Source: Epiperipatus broadwayi
Lineage: Eukaryota; Onychophora; Udeonychophora; Euonychophora; Peripatidae
DNA: 64,000 nucleotides
Direction: 5' to 3'
NCBI GenBank assembly: GCA_028023455.1
Contig: JAQFVV010000256.1
Location: 545,001-609,000 of the forward strand
Within the stretch, counting starts at the first letter, position 1, and every line of letters starts with the position of its first letter. Below, piece after piece: positions 12,650 through 24,199 of the stretch. The notes beneath the pieces are model-generated. The model was not told the DNA's origin, searched no databases, and worked only from the letters and a program-made list of their open reading frames with translations. Made by a program: the position numbers and the translations under genes.

Positions 12650-13560
12650 CTTCACAAAGGGGTATAAATCTGGTAACAATTGTATTCAGTCACTATAATT
12701 TAGTAGACTTTAGGCATGCTGTCTAATACACATATATAAGGGCTAAGAAACACAAAAAATCTGGTTCTTGCTTTCATGTGAATTCAAACTACCATTGTAA
12801 CATTAACAGCAGTTCTAAATCATATCTTCTGTTTAACTTCATAATAATAATGCTGTATAACTGTTGCAAGTGTCCCCTTAATAATTCAAATCCACCTTTT
12901 TATAATATATCATGGAATTTGAAAAAATAATTGTGTAAATTATTTTTTATATTGATCAAAACAAAGTTAATGACTCTTTTCAATTCAACTTAATTAAACC
13001 AAATTTGTTCTATATATAATTTTTTTGAAAAATACCAGATTGTAGAATTTTATCACTAGCTTTAATTAAAAAAAGATTTCTTAATCTAATTATAAAATAG
13101 ATAAAGGAATTTTATAATAACTGGTACTATTTATTATAACATAAACATAAAGTTATTATAGATTTCAAAATCAGAATTAATAAAATATTAACTAGACCTT
13201 TTTTAAATATTTAATTTGTAATAATTTTTTAAATTCAAAATTATTATTTAACTATTAGCTATTATTCCACCACATATTTTTTAAAATAAATATTAAAAAA
13301 AATTGTTTGTGTTTGTTTCAACTCTTTCCACTTTTATATATATATATATTCATGCACACATGCTACTATGTTGCATGTCATAAGACACATAACCATCTCA
13401 ATATGTATAATATTTAAATACATATATTTTGTTTATACTGAATTTAATATAATTTTAAAGCAATTTGATCTCAAATTGACATATTAAGATCCTATATATG
13501 GGGGGATCAGAATGACTTAAAGTCAACATGGGTATGACAATTATATTGGCATCAACAGGG
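12650..13560. other. No feature seen
   Basis: AT-rich, with TA tracts near 13336; no gene or repeat family recognised. Confidence 0.5.
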
Positions 13561-13587
13561 TTTTTAGCATTCCATCATCAGATTTTC

Positions 13588-13875
13588 ACTGGTATGGATG
13601 ACTGAAAAGTTGTAGGAGAAGACTGAGACCTATCCATTAACATATGAAGATTTTCTATCTTCATATAAACTGAGCACTGATTATATATGTGTGAGGGAGA
13701 TAATGATCTGGACCAACTAATGAGTGGTGGTTTTGCACAAAATACATATATTGGAGATCATTTATCTTTTTCATATATGATAATGTGTATCAGCTGTATA
13801 AGATGTAGTGGATATCTGTAGGGCATTTGAATATCTAAGTTCAAATTTCTTCAAATCTAAATTCAGATTATTTCT
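13588..13875 (+). mobile_element. Composite hammerhead / tRNA-like element (family H), copy 1
   Basis: Aligns by eye with 46018-46300 over the whole length: a GGATGACTGAAA start, a GAAGATTTTCTATCTTC-like hairpin, a hammerhead-like module (13705-13759), a GATCATTTATCTTTTTCATATG linker, then a tRNA-like part (GTGTATCAGCTGTATAAGATG... to AGTTCAAATTTC). The tRNA-like part contains A/B-box-like words but is decayed. No protein is encoded, so any mobility would depend on enzymes from another element. Confidence 0.75.
13705..13759 (+). ncRNA. Decayed hammerhead module of family H
   Basis: The core is CTAATGA (13717-13723, G5 to A). Stem II (GTGGTG...TGCAC) is weakened and the GAAA box reads AAAA. 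Stem I still pairs: GATC...CCAA (from 13705) with TTGG (13751-13754) and GATC (13756-13759). It matches the canonical copy at 63857-63909 in layout but should be inactive. Confidence 0.55.
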
Positions 13876-13897
13876 AAATTATATATTTGTGTACATT

Positions 13898-14080
13898 TTA
13901 GAAGGGACTTGAACTCTGACTTTCAAGCTCCCTACCATAGTTTACTCCATTTACACAATTGATACACAGGATTATTTATCTTTTTCATATGTATGTGGTC
14001 ATGTGTATCAGTTGTGTAAGATGGAATAAATACTAGTAAGGAGCTTGAAAGTCTGAATTCAAGTCACTTCTAATTACATT
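13898..14080. repeat. Head-to-head pair of tRNA-like modules
   Basis: 13898-13965 read on the minus strand and 13970-14078 read on the plus strand are copies of the same tRNA-like module (GTGTATCAATTGTGTAAATGG ... GGAGCTTGAAAGTC ... GTTCAAGTC). They meet at the linker ATTATTTATCTTTTTCATATG. The B-box-like GGTTCAANTC word is visible in both as AGTTCAAGTC and ATTCAAGTC. A similar head-to-head pair lies at 24940-25130. Confidence 0.7.
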
Positions 14081-14115
14081 AAGTTTAGTATAGACAATAT
14101 ACTTATATTTGAATA

Positions 14116-14116
14116 T

Positions 14117-14156
<40 letters not shown>
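14116..14156. repeat. (TA)n(TG)n microsatellite
   Basis: A TA run passing directly into a TG run. Similar compound arrays occur at 21411-21445 and 46619-46660. Confidence 0.9.
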
Positions 14157-15958
14157 ATTGTGCTGTTCTTATACAGTACTTCATTTTTTCTAAATTATTT
14201 TTGTCAATATCTTAGTGTGCATACTTAATAATTTTTAATTTTATGATTTGTATTATAGTTTAGTGGCTATGCCAAAAAGATATATTAGTACTTTGGTACT
14301 ATTCACAAATTTATGGAAGCAAAACCATTAATATATTGGTTTCACTCTAATAAAGATCAAACAGAACATATAAAAAAAAGTTATGTGTTATGGTAAAAAA
14401 TTCAGATTATTCTACAGAAACCATAGACAATTCACATAAAAAATAGACTGTTTGAATAAAAAGTGGCTGGTATTTTTTTATTAACTAATTACCGGTGCTT
14501 TGATTTCATTGTATTATATCTTATAATGCATATGAGGTTTTCACATTCATACTTAAACAATTCATGTGCTTATGTTGAATGTGGCCAACATTTACTGAAG
14601 ATTAAAATATTCAATACAGTGATATATAAAAAAAAATTATCTTTCTTCTTCATGAAATTAGCTGTATTTCAAATGCATTAATTGTTAGCAAACAATGACA
14701 ACAAAGTGGCAAATCAACTATCTCTAAATCTATCAGCAAAAAAAAGTATTCAGTTTTTGAAACTTATAATGTTGTGAGTATAAACATTAGCAATATATAT
14801 ATCAAATTCATTTCTACGTACTATTGAGATTTAAAATAAATTTTTGCATGTTTATGTTATAGTTGATATTATCTACTCTATATCATTCTACTCTAAACTC
14901 ATCATTTAGGTATAATTACTTAATACACAACATACTGTAATGCCAACAGATTTATGGACTAGCTTGATTATTTGGTCTTTGTCACTAAAAAGCTCATATT
15001 CCATATATTTATTTGGCCAATTTTTTTGTATTTATCTTACCTAGACACATTGAGAATATAATTAATTCCAGCTGTTTAACACAGATACAGATGTTGCAAG
15101 GAAACTAAGAGAATCATATGATGAACTTTTTTTGATATAATCCTTGCCTAAAACAGGTTGAAATAACTATGGGGTGTTTAATCATCACTAAAAGTAGTTT
15201 CAATTACATATTCTTTTGTCACAATTTATTCTAACAACTCAAACTTAAAGTTGTGGTATAAAATTTGATTTTTTATGGTTTTGAAGGTAAACATTATTGT
15301 ATTTGATGCCACATATCTATTGACTTTATATTTTAAAACAAAGTTTCAAAAAAAAATTACTACCAAATTAAAATAAATAAATGAATGATATGATTTATTG
15401 AATATTAAAATCTTAAAAAGTCAGTTCACAAATCACTATTATTTTTCAGTGATTATTAATAATTTATTTATTAGTATCAATTACAAGATAGTTTACCTGA
15501 GTATGTAATTATTTTTTTTGGTGACATTAAAATATTTAATTATGTTTTTATGAAGACATCAATATTAAAATTTAGATTAATTTAAAAAAAAATAAATAAT
15601 GATCAAATTATCAATTGCTCAAGAGGACAGTTGACATTTGGTACTAAAGTGACAAACTGATTATAACAGTTTTAAGTTATTAGTTACTTTTCTTGACTGT
15701 AAATAGATCTAGAAACCTTTAGCTGTTAAATGTATCACCTTTATTATTGAACTAAATAACACAAATCATTCTCTTAGAAGGGTCGCTAGTATTTTATTTA
15801 ATATCAATGCAAATTAATAATAAAGTGGTCATTTTACAGTATGCTATTTTTTAAAACATTAAATTTGTCTGAATGAAAAGTAAACAATAAGTTACTACTG
15901 ATAATTATAAGTCCTTGTTTGTTACTTAATTATATTTATTATCAAAAAAAAAAAAAAG
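14157..15958. other. No feature seen
   Basis: AT-rich; short frames only (14463-14681 +), not resembling a known protein. Confidence 0.55.
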
Positions 15959-16022
15959 ATTTTAGAATCCATAAACCTACTTTCTGGATAATTTTAGAAT
16001 CCATAAACTTACTTTCTAGATA
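15959..16022 (+). repeat. 32-bp tandem duplication
   Basis: Two adjacent 32-base copies (15959-15990 and 15991-16022) beginning ATTTTAGAATCCATAAAC, with two differences. They follow a 14-base A run. Confidence 0.9.
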
Positions 16023-16189
16023 ATACATTTAAGATTTATGTAAAGCAAAAAAATAATGACAAATTACCATGGATGATATTAATCACTTATTTATTATTAT
16101 TATGTGATCATGGTACCCATTTTCTGAAAACTCCACTAAATCAATTTTTTTTTTATTTTATCATTTGTTAATTTTATAAAAAAAAAAAT

Positions 16190-16460
16190 AGGTGGAAATC
16201 AATGATGAGCTGTCTTTACTAAAGTGAAAGTATTCACTTTCTTTTTTTTGTAAAGTCAAAATATTTTTTTAGAGTAGGTAAACCCGCTCTCAGTAGATCA
16301 CTTCTCATTTATCTAAGAGATTAATAAAAAAAATAGAAGATAACCAATAAGGATGATAACCTTGCTTTATTATTTTTTCTCATAAATGAGACGATTCTAT
16401 AAAGTCAAAAAACCTATTTTTTATTTTTTTATAGTTGATACAAGGAATTACTACGCCTAT
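16190..16460. promoter_or_regulatory. Candidate conserved non-coding segment
   Basis: Less repetitive than its surroundings and contains a hairpin-like AAAGTGAAAGTATTCACTTT and GTAAACCCGCTCTC. No ORF or transposon signature was seen. The regulatory call is inference from composition only. Confidence 0.2.
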
Positions 16461-16499
16461 AATGATTATATGTTTCTGTATATAGTTTTGTGTCAATAA

Positions 16500-16830
16500 A
16501 CTATTTCTATCATTGAAAGACTCCTTACAAAGTAGACAATTTCCTTTCATTAGACTTTCATTGTTTTTAGTTCATACAATCTGGAGTGTCCGTTGCAAAC
16601 TAATCTTCACCTTCCCACCTCCAAGTCAAGATGTTATATTTATCGACCACCTTAATAAGTTGAAAAATAAAGACCTTATCCTGTCTTCAAAATTCCTCTA
16701 TAATGAGACATGGAATCTCTTTCAAATACCAAAAATCACCTAAGACATAAACAATCACACACAAAATTTGATACTAGCATTTCCATTAGAGATTCTCCAG
16801 GGGATTAAACTTTAGATCCATCACAGATTC
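16500..16830. other. Unidentified mixed-composition block
   Basis: C-rich by local standards, with a 76-codon open frame (16513-16743 +) of mixed residues (CKLIFTFPPPSQDVIFIDHL). The style resembles the larger decayed block at 19621-20840, so a decayed element is possible. No family was recognised. Confidence 0.3.
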
Positions 16831-17059
16831 TCAATTAGGATGTTAGAACTTCTTACCAAGAAAGACAATGTATTCACATATTCTTAGATAATCAATTATT
16901 TTTCATTAATAAAGTTATTTTTGAAACTAAACTATTTAGAGTTAACAAATATGCATAGATTATTAACAATTATATTTATGTGAATATATTTGTATATTAT
17001 GAATATTTAATCATTACTGGTGTATTTTTTATTAATTTATTTATAAATGCAACTTTTTT

Positions 17060-17740
17060 TTATATTAAGAATGAATAGTCCGGATGAGTCATCCTTCATA
17101 TGTTTTTTTTTTTTTTTTTACAAAAGTGTACAGAGCAACAATCACAAATATCAGTTATTTTAAAAACAAGCATCGTCTCAGATTTAAAATAAACAATATT
17201 TATTATCTTTTAAGTAATGTTTATTTGTAAGTCTTACAATTTAAATGTTAGTTGTTTATATTATGTACAAGCCTTCAGGTAAGATTGCTCACCTGTAGTC
17301 TAATTAAATCCAGATGTTTGAAAGTCTGATTAAAAATCATTTTAATTGAAAAGCTGCTGAATTTTACTAGAATATCTTTTTTAAAAAAATGAAAATAAAG
17401 AGCCGACTATTTTCTAAAGAGACGTCCTTGTTAGAATAGGGTGTAGGCTGGAAGAAAAAAAGGAACCATGGAAACATCGATCATGATAATAGTAAGGGGA
17501 AAGTAAATGTGAATGCGTGTCATTTAATGGTCTAGCCCATTAATGGATGTCATTTATTTATTTTTTATTTCAAGCTTCTAAGTACTCCTCGATTTTTGAC
17601 ATCGCAGTTGATGGCTTAGGAAACATGTCTTATTACAAGATTTTAAATAATGATTACCTGGTCTGTAAAAGTGGATGATTTTCGTATTTGAAATAAGGAT
17701 TGAATTAAACCGTTTAGATTCTTCTAATGGACAGCTATCG
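17060..17740. promoter_or_regulatory. Candidate conserved non-coding segment
   Basis: Mostly unique, with CpG-containing words and several transcription-factor-like sites: an AP-1 match TGAGTCAT (17085-17092), SOX-like GAGCAACAATC near 17132, and an RFX-like GGAACCATGGAAAC near 17461. No ORF of note. Single motif matches are weak evidence, so enhancer function is only a possibility. Confidence 0.25.
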
Positions 17741-18094
17741 TTTAATGATGATAGATTAAAAAATGTGTGTATTGGTAGTAACTAGTTTTCTATTTAAGTA
17801 TTGTGTGTTCATTATGATTGAGGCAAAAAGGGATATGACTTTTATATTAATGAGCATTCTGATCAAGCAAAAATAATTGAAAAAGATTATCATTGTTTAA
17901 CACACGCATATATATACATATGGTTGTCCTATAAGTCTGTCATCATAAGGAAAAAATAATAGAAAAACTGTTTATTTATATATACAACAGAATCATTAAT
18001 TTATAAATTTATTATCATTATTTAACACTCATATAAAGGAAGTTCATCTTTAAAAGAAAAAAATAATAGAGAAAACTCACGATTTATATATGGG
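17741..18094. other. No feature seen
   Basis: AT-rich with an AATAATAGA(G)AAAA word repeated near 17955 and 18063. No gene recognised. Confidence 0.5.
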
Positions 18095-18505
18095 CATAAT
18101 CATCATCAATAGTATTCTGTTAAATGCACAGATCCAGAGAGTAGTTACATCATCAATTCGTCCATTTTTTATTCCATTCTCTTCATTGCCCAGCTCTTCA
18201 ATTTTACATAACTCTTCCCATCTCTTATATCATCCAACATTGTCAATCTCTTCCTTTCTTTCTTCTGACGTCCACACACCATTTCCTCCAAAACATCTTT
18301 CATTAAATTATAATTTCTTCTTAATATATGTCCAATCCAGTTTCTCTTTCTCCAATTTCTCTTTCCAATTTCTTCAATTAATCTTCTTTTTTTTCTTTAC
18401 TCTTTTCAAAACTTCTTCGTTTGTTATTTTATTCATCCAATTGATTTTTTTCATTCTTCTCCATGTCCACATCTCAAAGGCTTCCAATCAGTTCCTAATA
18501 TGTGC
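18095..18505 (-). pseudogene. LINE reverse-transcriptase C-terminal remnant
   Basis: Read on the minus strand it begins with an EAFEMW-like word, continues WTWRRMKKINW, NKITNEEVLKRVKKK and NWIGHILRRN, and goes on to a GR-K-GR segment. This order (E-FEMW-RR / W-D--TNEEVL / R-WIGH-LR) is the common C-terminal region downstream of the RT domain in a widespread animal LINE group. The frame shifts several times and stops follow, so it is dead. The plus-strand 139-codon frame over the same interval is a shadow of it. It differs from the RTE-like tails at 33.9 and 42.2 kb. Confidence 0.7.
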
Positions 18506-18509
18506 ATAA

Positions 18510-19620
18510 TAGAATCATCAATTTACAAATTTAACCCTCACCAATAATATTAATAATATTAGGCTTAATGATTTATTTCAGTAATGCAGTGATACACCTA
18601 TATTAGAAACAAACCTCTGATATATTTCAGAACTCCTACTTCAATAACAGTTTTCTATTTACTGGGTAACTCTATTTTATATACTGATGCCATCTATTAA
18701 TTACTCAAGCTTGCAACAAGTGACAGCAATAGAATACCATGTGAATAATTTTCTCCTATAAAACATTTTGTTTTTTGGAAATATGTGGCAGTTTTTGGTA
18801 TTAATGATTTACTTTTTCTAGTATGCACAAAAAATAAAAACCTTTTGAGTTACCTCGTAATTTTTGCAGAAGCAAAAATGTGATAATTTACTCATTTTAA
18901 TTTTTGATTTTATGTATATTTAGAATTTATAAATTAATAAGCATGATATGACTGTAGAAAAGAATGTGCTACTAATTAAAAGATGATCTTTTGATTATCT
19001 TTGAGATCTTAAAGGAACTGAGCATTGAAAACTTCAAATGTCTACTTCATAGGATTACAGTTATTTTTACTATATGATTATTCAGTTATTCATGTGGCAA
19101 ATTAAGATGGTTGGCTGCTTATCAATATAAATCTTATTAGTAAATTGAGATTGTTCCTTTATTGGTTTTTAGTTCTGAATTTGAAGCTAAAATACTTGAA
19201 GACAGTGTGATGAATATTTATAAAATGATTATTTATGTTTTATATTTACATCTAAGTCTTAGATTAAGAAACACTATTGTTTTTCCTTTCACATGTGATA
19301 GTCATCAACATGAACAGATGGAATTGAGATTTTTTGAATATAAAAAGAGTGTGTGCATGTTTGAAAATGATTCTTTTTTATGTATTTACAATAAGAGCAA
19401 AAAAATTATTATAGTTCTCACTCCTGGAAGAATGTAAAAATGTCAGCAGTTGATTAAATGCAGAATTCTTAGATTGAGAATGTAACCTTTCTTTCAATGA
19501 TGATTTTTTATTTGATCACTTATAACTGTAAATCACTTTTAAACAAAAAAAAATTGTAGGAAATAGTTCTACTTATTACTAAATGTGACATTGTCAAACT
19601 TTGGAAACTTGAGAAAGTCA
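18510..19620. other. No feature seen
   Basis: AT-rich. The 91-codon frame at 19162-19437 (+) has mixed residues but no recognisable motif, and no splice context or neighbours to support it as a gene. Confidence 0.45.
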
Positions 19621-20840
19621 GGAAGATACACAAGTAATGCACTGATCTGATTAGAGGGGACAAAATGCAACCATTAGCTTGAGAGGCCTGCAGAAACACA
19701 CAAAGCTCAATGGGCTATCCCTACACTCCATAGATACATTTATATTTCAACATTCCCACAACCCTTTCTACAGAATGTTCCTGCAGTATGCCAACTCCTC
19801 ATTCTTTAAGGAGATCTCTCGCACAGACAAGCCTTCCCCAGTTACCACTGGTTGGCTGACAATCCTCACATCCCTTGTCTCCCAATGTACTACTATTCCT
19901 AAGAAGCCATTCTCAATGAAAATTAATTTCTGAGAAGCTTACTATATGCTTCAAACTGATGTTTCTGCAGGATCAACTCTCCTTTGGCTCAACAACCATC
20001 TGCTAATCAGAAATTTAAGTGATGATTTCTTGAGCCCAAATTCTTTGACTTCCTGTTGAAGATAAACCTCAATGCCTTGCCTACTAAATACTTTCTTGTA
20101 CATCGCTGAAGTTTCTCAAACATAGATTCCACTTGCACCCTATGCTTCAGAGAAAAGGAAACTTCTCTTCCCCTCCTCTGCCACTGCTTTTCCCTTTGAC
20201 CCTACAGAGACCTTATAGCCTCTATACTAAATGACAAAATTTTCTTCCTTATCAACTCTCATTGACATTATACTGTGTGGATCCATCCCAGAAATATGTT
20301 CATCAACATTCTTATTATTTTCGCTATGGTACACCCATTGCTGGATCACCTTTAATCATGTTCTGGAGCATCCACTTGATTTATATATTGACAAAATGAA
20401 AAAAATTTAGTAGAGGGACCAAAATTTGGCCCCTCCTACATCTTTGATGCCACATGGAAGCTAATTGTTTTGCCTCCCTAAGGCTGATTTCTTCCATACC
20501 TAGATAAAAATTGCCTATCCTGGAAATGATTGGGGGATGATTTGCATGCATTCCTTTGGGATTGATTATGACTTCCCTTTCTCTTCAAGACTATTGCCCA
20601 GATCCTGAGTATTATGACATTGACTTTCATTCTGAAGGGTCAGTTTACCTATACAAAGCTGTGGTTTTGCATGGACAAAAGTTTAGAACTATCTTTGTAC
20701 ATTTTGAGACATGCAAGCTTAGCCACCTGCTACAAAGGCACCAAATCCCAGGCTCGTTCCTTTGTCTCTATGCATCATATTAGTCTTTCTAGGTTGTGCC
20801 ATGCAAGATGTGTCAATATTGAACTTCTACCTTTCTGAAT
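19621..20840 (+). pseudogene. Unidentified decayed coding-like block
   Basis: About 1.2 kb with clearly higher C/G content than its surroundings and several open stretches in changing frames on the plus strand (19679-19933; 20556-20783; 20614-20838). The last, about 75 codons, runs ...TKLWFCMDKSLELSLYIL... to ...CHARCVNIELLPF. Residue use is protein-like, with His, Cys, Trp and Pro. Frames are interrupted, so if coding it is a pseudogene or dead transposon. I do not recognise a domain. A retroelement or host pseudogene are both possible. Confidence 0.4.
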
Positions 20841-21409
20841 ATCATTTAATGTATCCTATTTCTAATTTTATCATATGAGCTATATTTTTATAAATAAAAA
20901 AGTTAATTGACTTGAAAAGTGGATATGCACTTTATTATAAAAACACAACCATTGAAAACATATCTAATTGAATTGTTAAAAGTTTTTCTTAAAAAATTCC
21001 AACTTTTATCTTTACAAATACATTCATTATTATTAAAACTGAGGTGACTATAGAATACAGTATTTTGGATGGTATTATTTTTCCATTCTTTTTCAGTTGT
21101 TTCTTGTCTGACTAGTAGTAATTTAACATTGGAATTATACAGGTAGTCTTTAGATTTATGAAATACTCATTTTAAGATAACTTAGTTAACTAAGCTGTTC
21201 TGTCAGAAACATCAGTGAATACAAAATGTATATATTTCTTTATGAGAATCTTCCTAATTTTTCCTTTCTTTTAAAAACAAAGTTTGTAAATTGTTTTCCA
21301 AATATGGATTATGACACTAGGTTGACTTATGCAGTCATTTGAGATTATCATGTGCATGGCTTCTTTAATTTTTCTTTTAGTTCTAATATTCTTGTGTTTC
21401 TCTATTTTA

Positions 21410-21443
<34 letters not shown>

Positions 21444-22317
21444 TCATTGATACAAGTATTAGTTACTATTTTAAAAATGTCTTTCCCTCTGTAATCACTT
21501 TTATGTCCATTTTTCACATTTTTATGGCATTTTACAGATTCAGTTTTTGTTTTTAAGTATCAAGTTTAAATTTTATAGAGGTTATGATTTCTCACAGTGT
21601 GCTATGAGTTTTGAAAGCTATTATTATTGTGACTGCAGATTTTCTTTAGCTTTATGTACATGCACTCTATATTATCTCTCATCATTTTTTTCTTTTGTTG
21701 ATTAATTAAGGTTTCCTTAATGATGACTGATGAATAACTTATTTTAAGAAAATTTATTCTATGTTGGACACACACACCTCCTCCCAAGAATTATCTTTTT
21801 TATATATTTTTGTGATAATATTATCCATGAAAAAATCAAAACTACTGTTTACATAAAACCCACCCACACAGAAAAAAAAAGCATATATATCTAATAATAA
21901 CCACATAAAAGAAAAAATAGAAAAACAAGGTTTGTTCCGAATCCAGTGATTTTAATAAAACTAAAAACTAATAAAGAACAAATTTTTACAAAAAAATAAT
22001 TATCAAAAAATGGTAAATGCTATAGTGCATGTAAACATAACTGGAATATCAGACAAACTAAATCAATCTGCAATTAATACAGTATAAGAAATGCTTTTCA
22101 AATCAGTATACATTACAGGGAATCATAACCTCTATAAAATCTAAATATGAAATGTTGAAAAATAAAAATTGCTTCTCCGAAAGACCACAAGGAAATGGAA
22201 GATGTATATCTATGAATTTAACTATTCAACTGAAGAAGGATTAAAAGAGCATAATGCAATAATTAAAAAAAATATTCAAATAATTTGATTTTTCAAAGAA
22301 AGTTCAAGTTTCAGCAA
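20841..22317. other. No gene; (CA)n(TA)n array inside
   Basis: AT-rich. The only distinct item is a (CA)n(TA)n compound microsatellite at about 21411-21445. The frame running through it (21329-21556 +) is an artefact. Confidence 0.55.
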
Positions 22318-22378
22318 CAGAATCAATCCTAGGACTCCACCTTCCAGAGTTTGATATCCTACCACTATGCTAAAGCAA
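22318..22378 (-). mobile_element. tRNA-like sequence, possible SINE head
   Basis: Minus-strand reading contains an A-box-like TAGCATAGTGG, a middle arm ACTCTGGAAGG and a B-box-like GGATTGATTC at tRNA-like spacing. It is degenerate and lacks a clear acceptor stem. It could be a SINE head or a tRNA pseudogene. Confidence 0.4.
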
Positions 22379-22900
22379 CTAGTATATAAAAACAAATCAA
22401 TTGATTTGTAAATTTTGAAAACACCTTTGAATATAAAATGCATTTATCAAAATATGACAGCAGTAATTAGATTACGTGTTATCATTAAAAAAAAAAGAAA
22501 AACACTAATAAATATTATAAAAGACAATTCCATATTCAAAACTTTTTATAACAGTTTTATATGTTTTTTTGTATTAAAATGAAAAAGTATGGGAATAAAG
22601 AAACTGAAGATCATTCAAGTCATCTAGATCTTGAAGGTGGTATGTTGTTTGTACAAATAATACTTCAGAATTTCAAAAAATTGTATAAGCATTATCACAT
22701 AAATATAAAAAAAACAAGATTAATATTAAATGGCTTTTCATATAAAAACAAAATAAAATTTGATAATATAGTTAATAACTAAAAACATCCTGATGAGAAT
22801 ATTATTACTGATGGGAACATAATTAAACATTAATTATAAATTTAAGTATAGAATGTTTTTGTTAGAATTAGTTTAATATTAATTAAAAATAAGTAGTTAA
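22379..22900. other. No feature seen
   Basis: AT-rich; the 73-codon frame 22561-22782 (+) is Lys/Asn/Ile-rich with no known motif. Confidence 0.5.
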
Positions 22901-22995
22901 GTGGTGGTGGCCTAGCAGTTAGCATAGCTGCCTTCCAAGCAGCCAGCCCCAGGTTCACTTCTTGGTCAATGCATTTGACATATGGGAAAAAAAAA
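22901..22995 (+). mobile_element. tRNA-Gly-derived SINE, copy 2
   Basis: Same head as 9490-9591: GTGGTGGCCTAGCAGTT (A-box region), GCTGCCTTCCAAGCAGC anticodon arm, AGGTTCACTTCTTGG T arm. The same CATTTGACATATG tail and A-run follow. It lacks the 11-base insertion of copy 1. A LINE fragment begins immediately downstream. Confidence 0.85.
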
Positions 22996-22997
22996 GT

Positions 22998-23420
22998 ATT
23001 CTTATGTGTTTGAAAATGAAAGTTTTAAATAAATGTTTTACTAGTTCTTATATATAAATCTGAGATCCAAATTCTTAATAGAAGAACAATACAATACTTA
23101 AAATCACAGAACATAGTTAGTATAAGGAGATACATATTAGAAATAACAAGAAGGGATAAAATGAAATACATTGTAAATATATATATAATTGGGAGAATTT
23201 AAAAGCTGAAGTGGATTTATTTTTGATATGTTATTGAAGTCTTAAAGTAAATCTCAAAATATTTAGAAAATCCTAGAAAGTGATCATATGTGAGATGGAA
23301 GAATGAGATATGGAGATTTGATAGACTGTTGTGAAGAAGAGAAACTAGAAATTGGATACACTTGATTAAACATAGAAAAACTATCTTGCCATGGATCAGC
23401 ATTGATTGAAAATGATAATA
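22998..23420 (+). pseudogene. RTE-like LINE C-terminal remnant
   Basis: 22998-23170 aligns with the 5' half of the LINE fragment at 41985-42160 (shared TTTTACTAGTTCTTAT and AGAACAATACA words). The rest fits the following portion (GTGAGATGGAAGAATGAGAT... TGGATACACTTGATTAAACA). It has many substitutions and stops. It adjoins the SINE at 22901, which may reflect insertion of one into the other. Confidence 0.6.
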
Positions 23421-23499
23421 CTAAAATGTGATACATAATTTAAAAAATAATATTAATTAATAAATATCATTTATTCTAACATTATCATGAAATATATAC

Positions 23500-23612
23500 A
23501 TTTGTGATTATTTATCTTTTCAACATGTGTGTAATCAGGTGGGTCAGCAATATGAGATGGCATGGAGAGTTGATGGTCATGTGAAAGTCTGAGTTCAAAT
23601 CCCTTATATATT
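23500..23612 (+). mobile_element. tRNA-like module of family H (no hammerhead)
   Basis: Linker GATTATTTATCTTTTCAACATGTG, then GTGGGTCAGCAATATGAGATGG, and a B-box GAGTTCAAATCCC at its end. It matches the tRNA-like part of the copies at 13.6, 25.0 and 46.2 kb. No hammerhead lies upstream. Confidence 0.65.
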
Positions 23613-23880
23613 ACTTATATATGTGCAGGTGTTTGTAAGCCTGTACAGTGTATTAAATAAGTTGACTATAGTTTGTAGTAAAAGCATTTCTGAATAATGT
23701 GGGTAAATCAAATTATAAATAAATTATTTATTTATAAATAAATATTGTAAGCTGATGAAATATTATCTCATTATTATAAAATTATTTTAATTATATTATT
23801 ATCATATATGTGCACATTAGACACATATTCTTATGTAATTGCATCCAATATACCAATTTTCATAAACTAAAATATGCCTT

Positions 23881-24150
23881 ATTTTTATATTGGACTATTT
23901 CCATCATCTAATATGTGTGTTGAATGTCTTTAGAAAAGTTTAATTTTAGTTAAATATTCCAAATGCATTCAACTGTTAGTAATATCACAGCAAACAAATG
24001 TTAGTAATATCACAGCAAACAGTTTAGTATATTTGTTTGCTGTGATATTACTAACAGTTGAATGCATTTGGAATATTTAACTAAAATTAAACTTTTCTAA
24101 AGACATTCAACACACATATTAGATGATGTAAATAGTCCAATATAAAAATA
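23881..24150. repeat. Foldback element (family F1), copy 1
   Basis: The arms of about 115 bases (23881-23999 and 24034-24150) are near-perfect reverse complements, starting ATTTTTATATTGGACTATTT. The inner left arm includes a tandem duplication of GTTAGTAATATCACAGCAAAC. The right flank CACCATCATCACAAACCTTC (about 24160) recurs after the related foldback at 53699-54177. Confidence 0.92.
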
Positions 24151-24199
24151 CAGCTAGAACACCATCATCACAAACCTTCAGGAAAACACTAAAATCTGC

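Noticed and set aside
18090-18509. 139-codon plus-strand ORF rich in Ser and Phe
   Set aside because: It is the antisense shadow of a decayed LINE read on the minus strand, which has recognisable motifs.
21329-21556. 75-codon plus-strand ORF
   Set aside because: Runs through a (CA)n(TA)n array and has no other support.
22786-22830. CTGATGA box near 22790 as a hammerhead
   Set aside because: No stem II followed by GAAA; only GGGAAC occurs in the right area.
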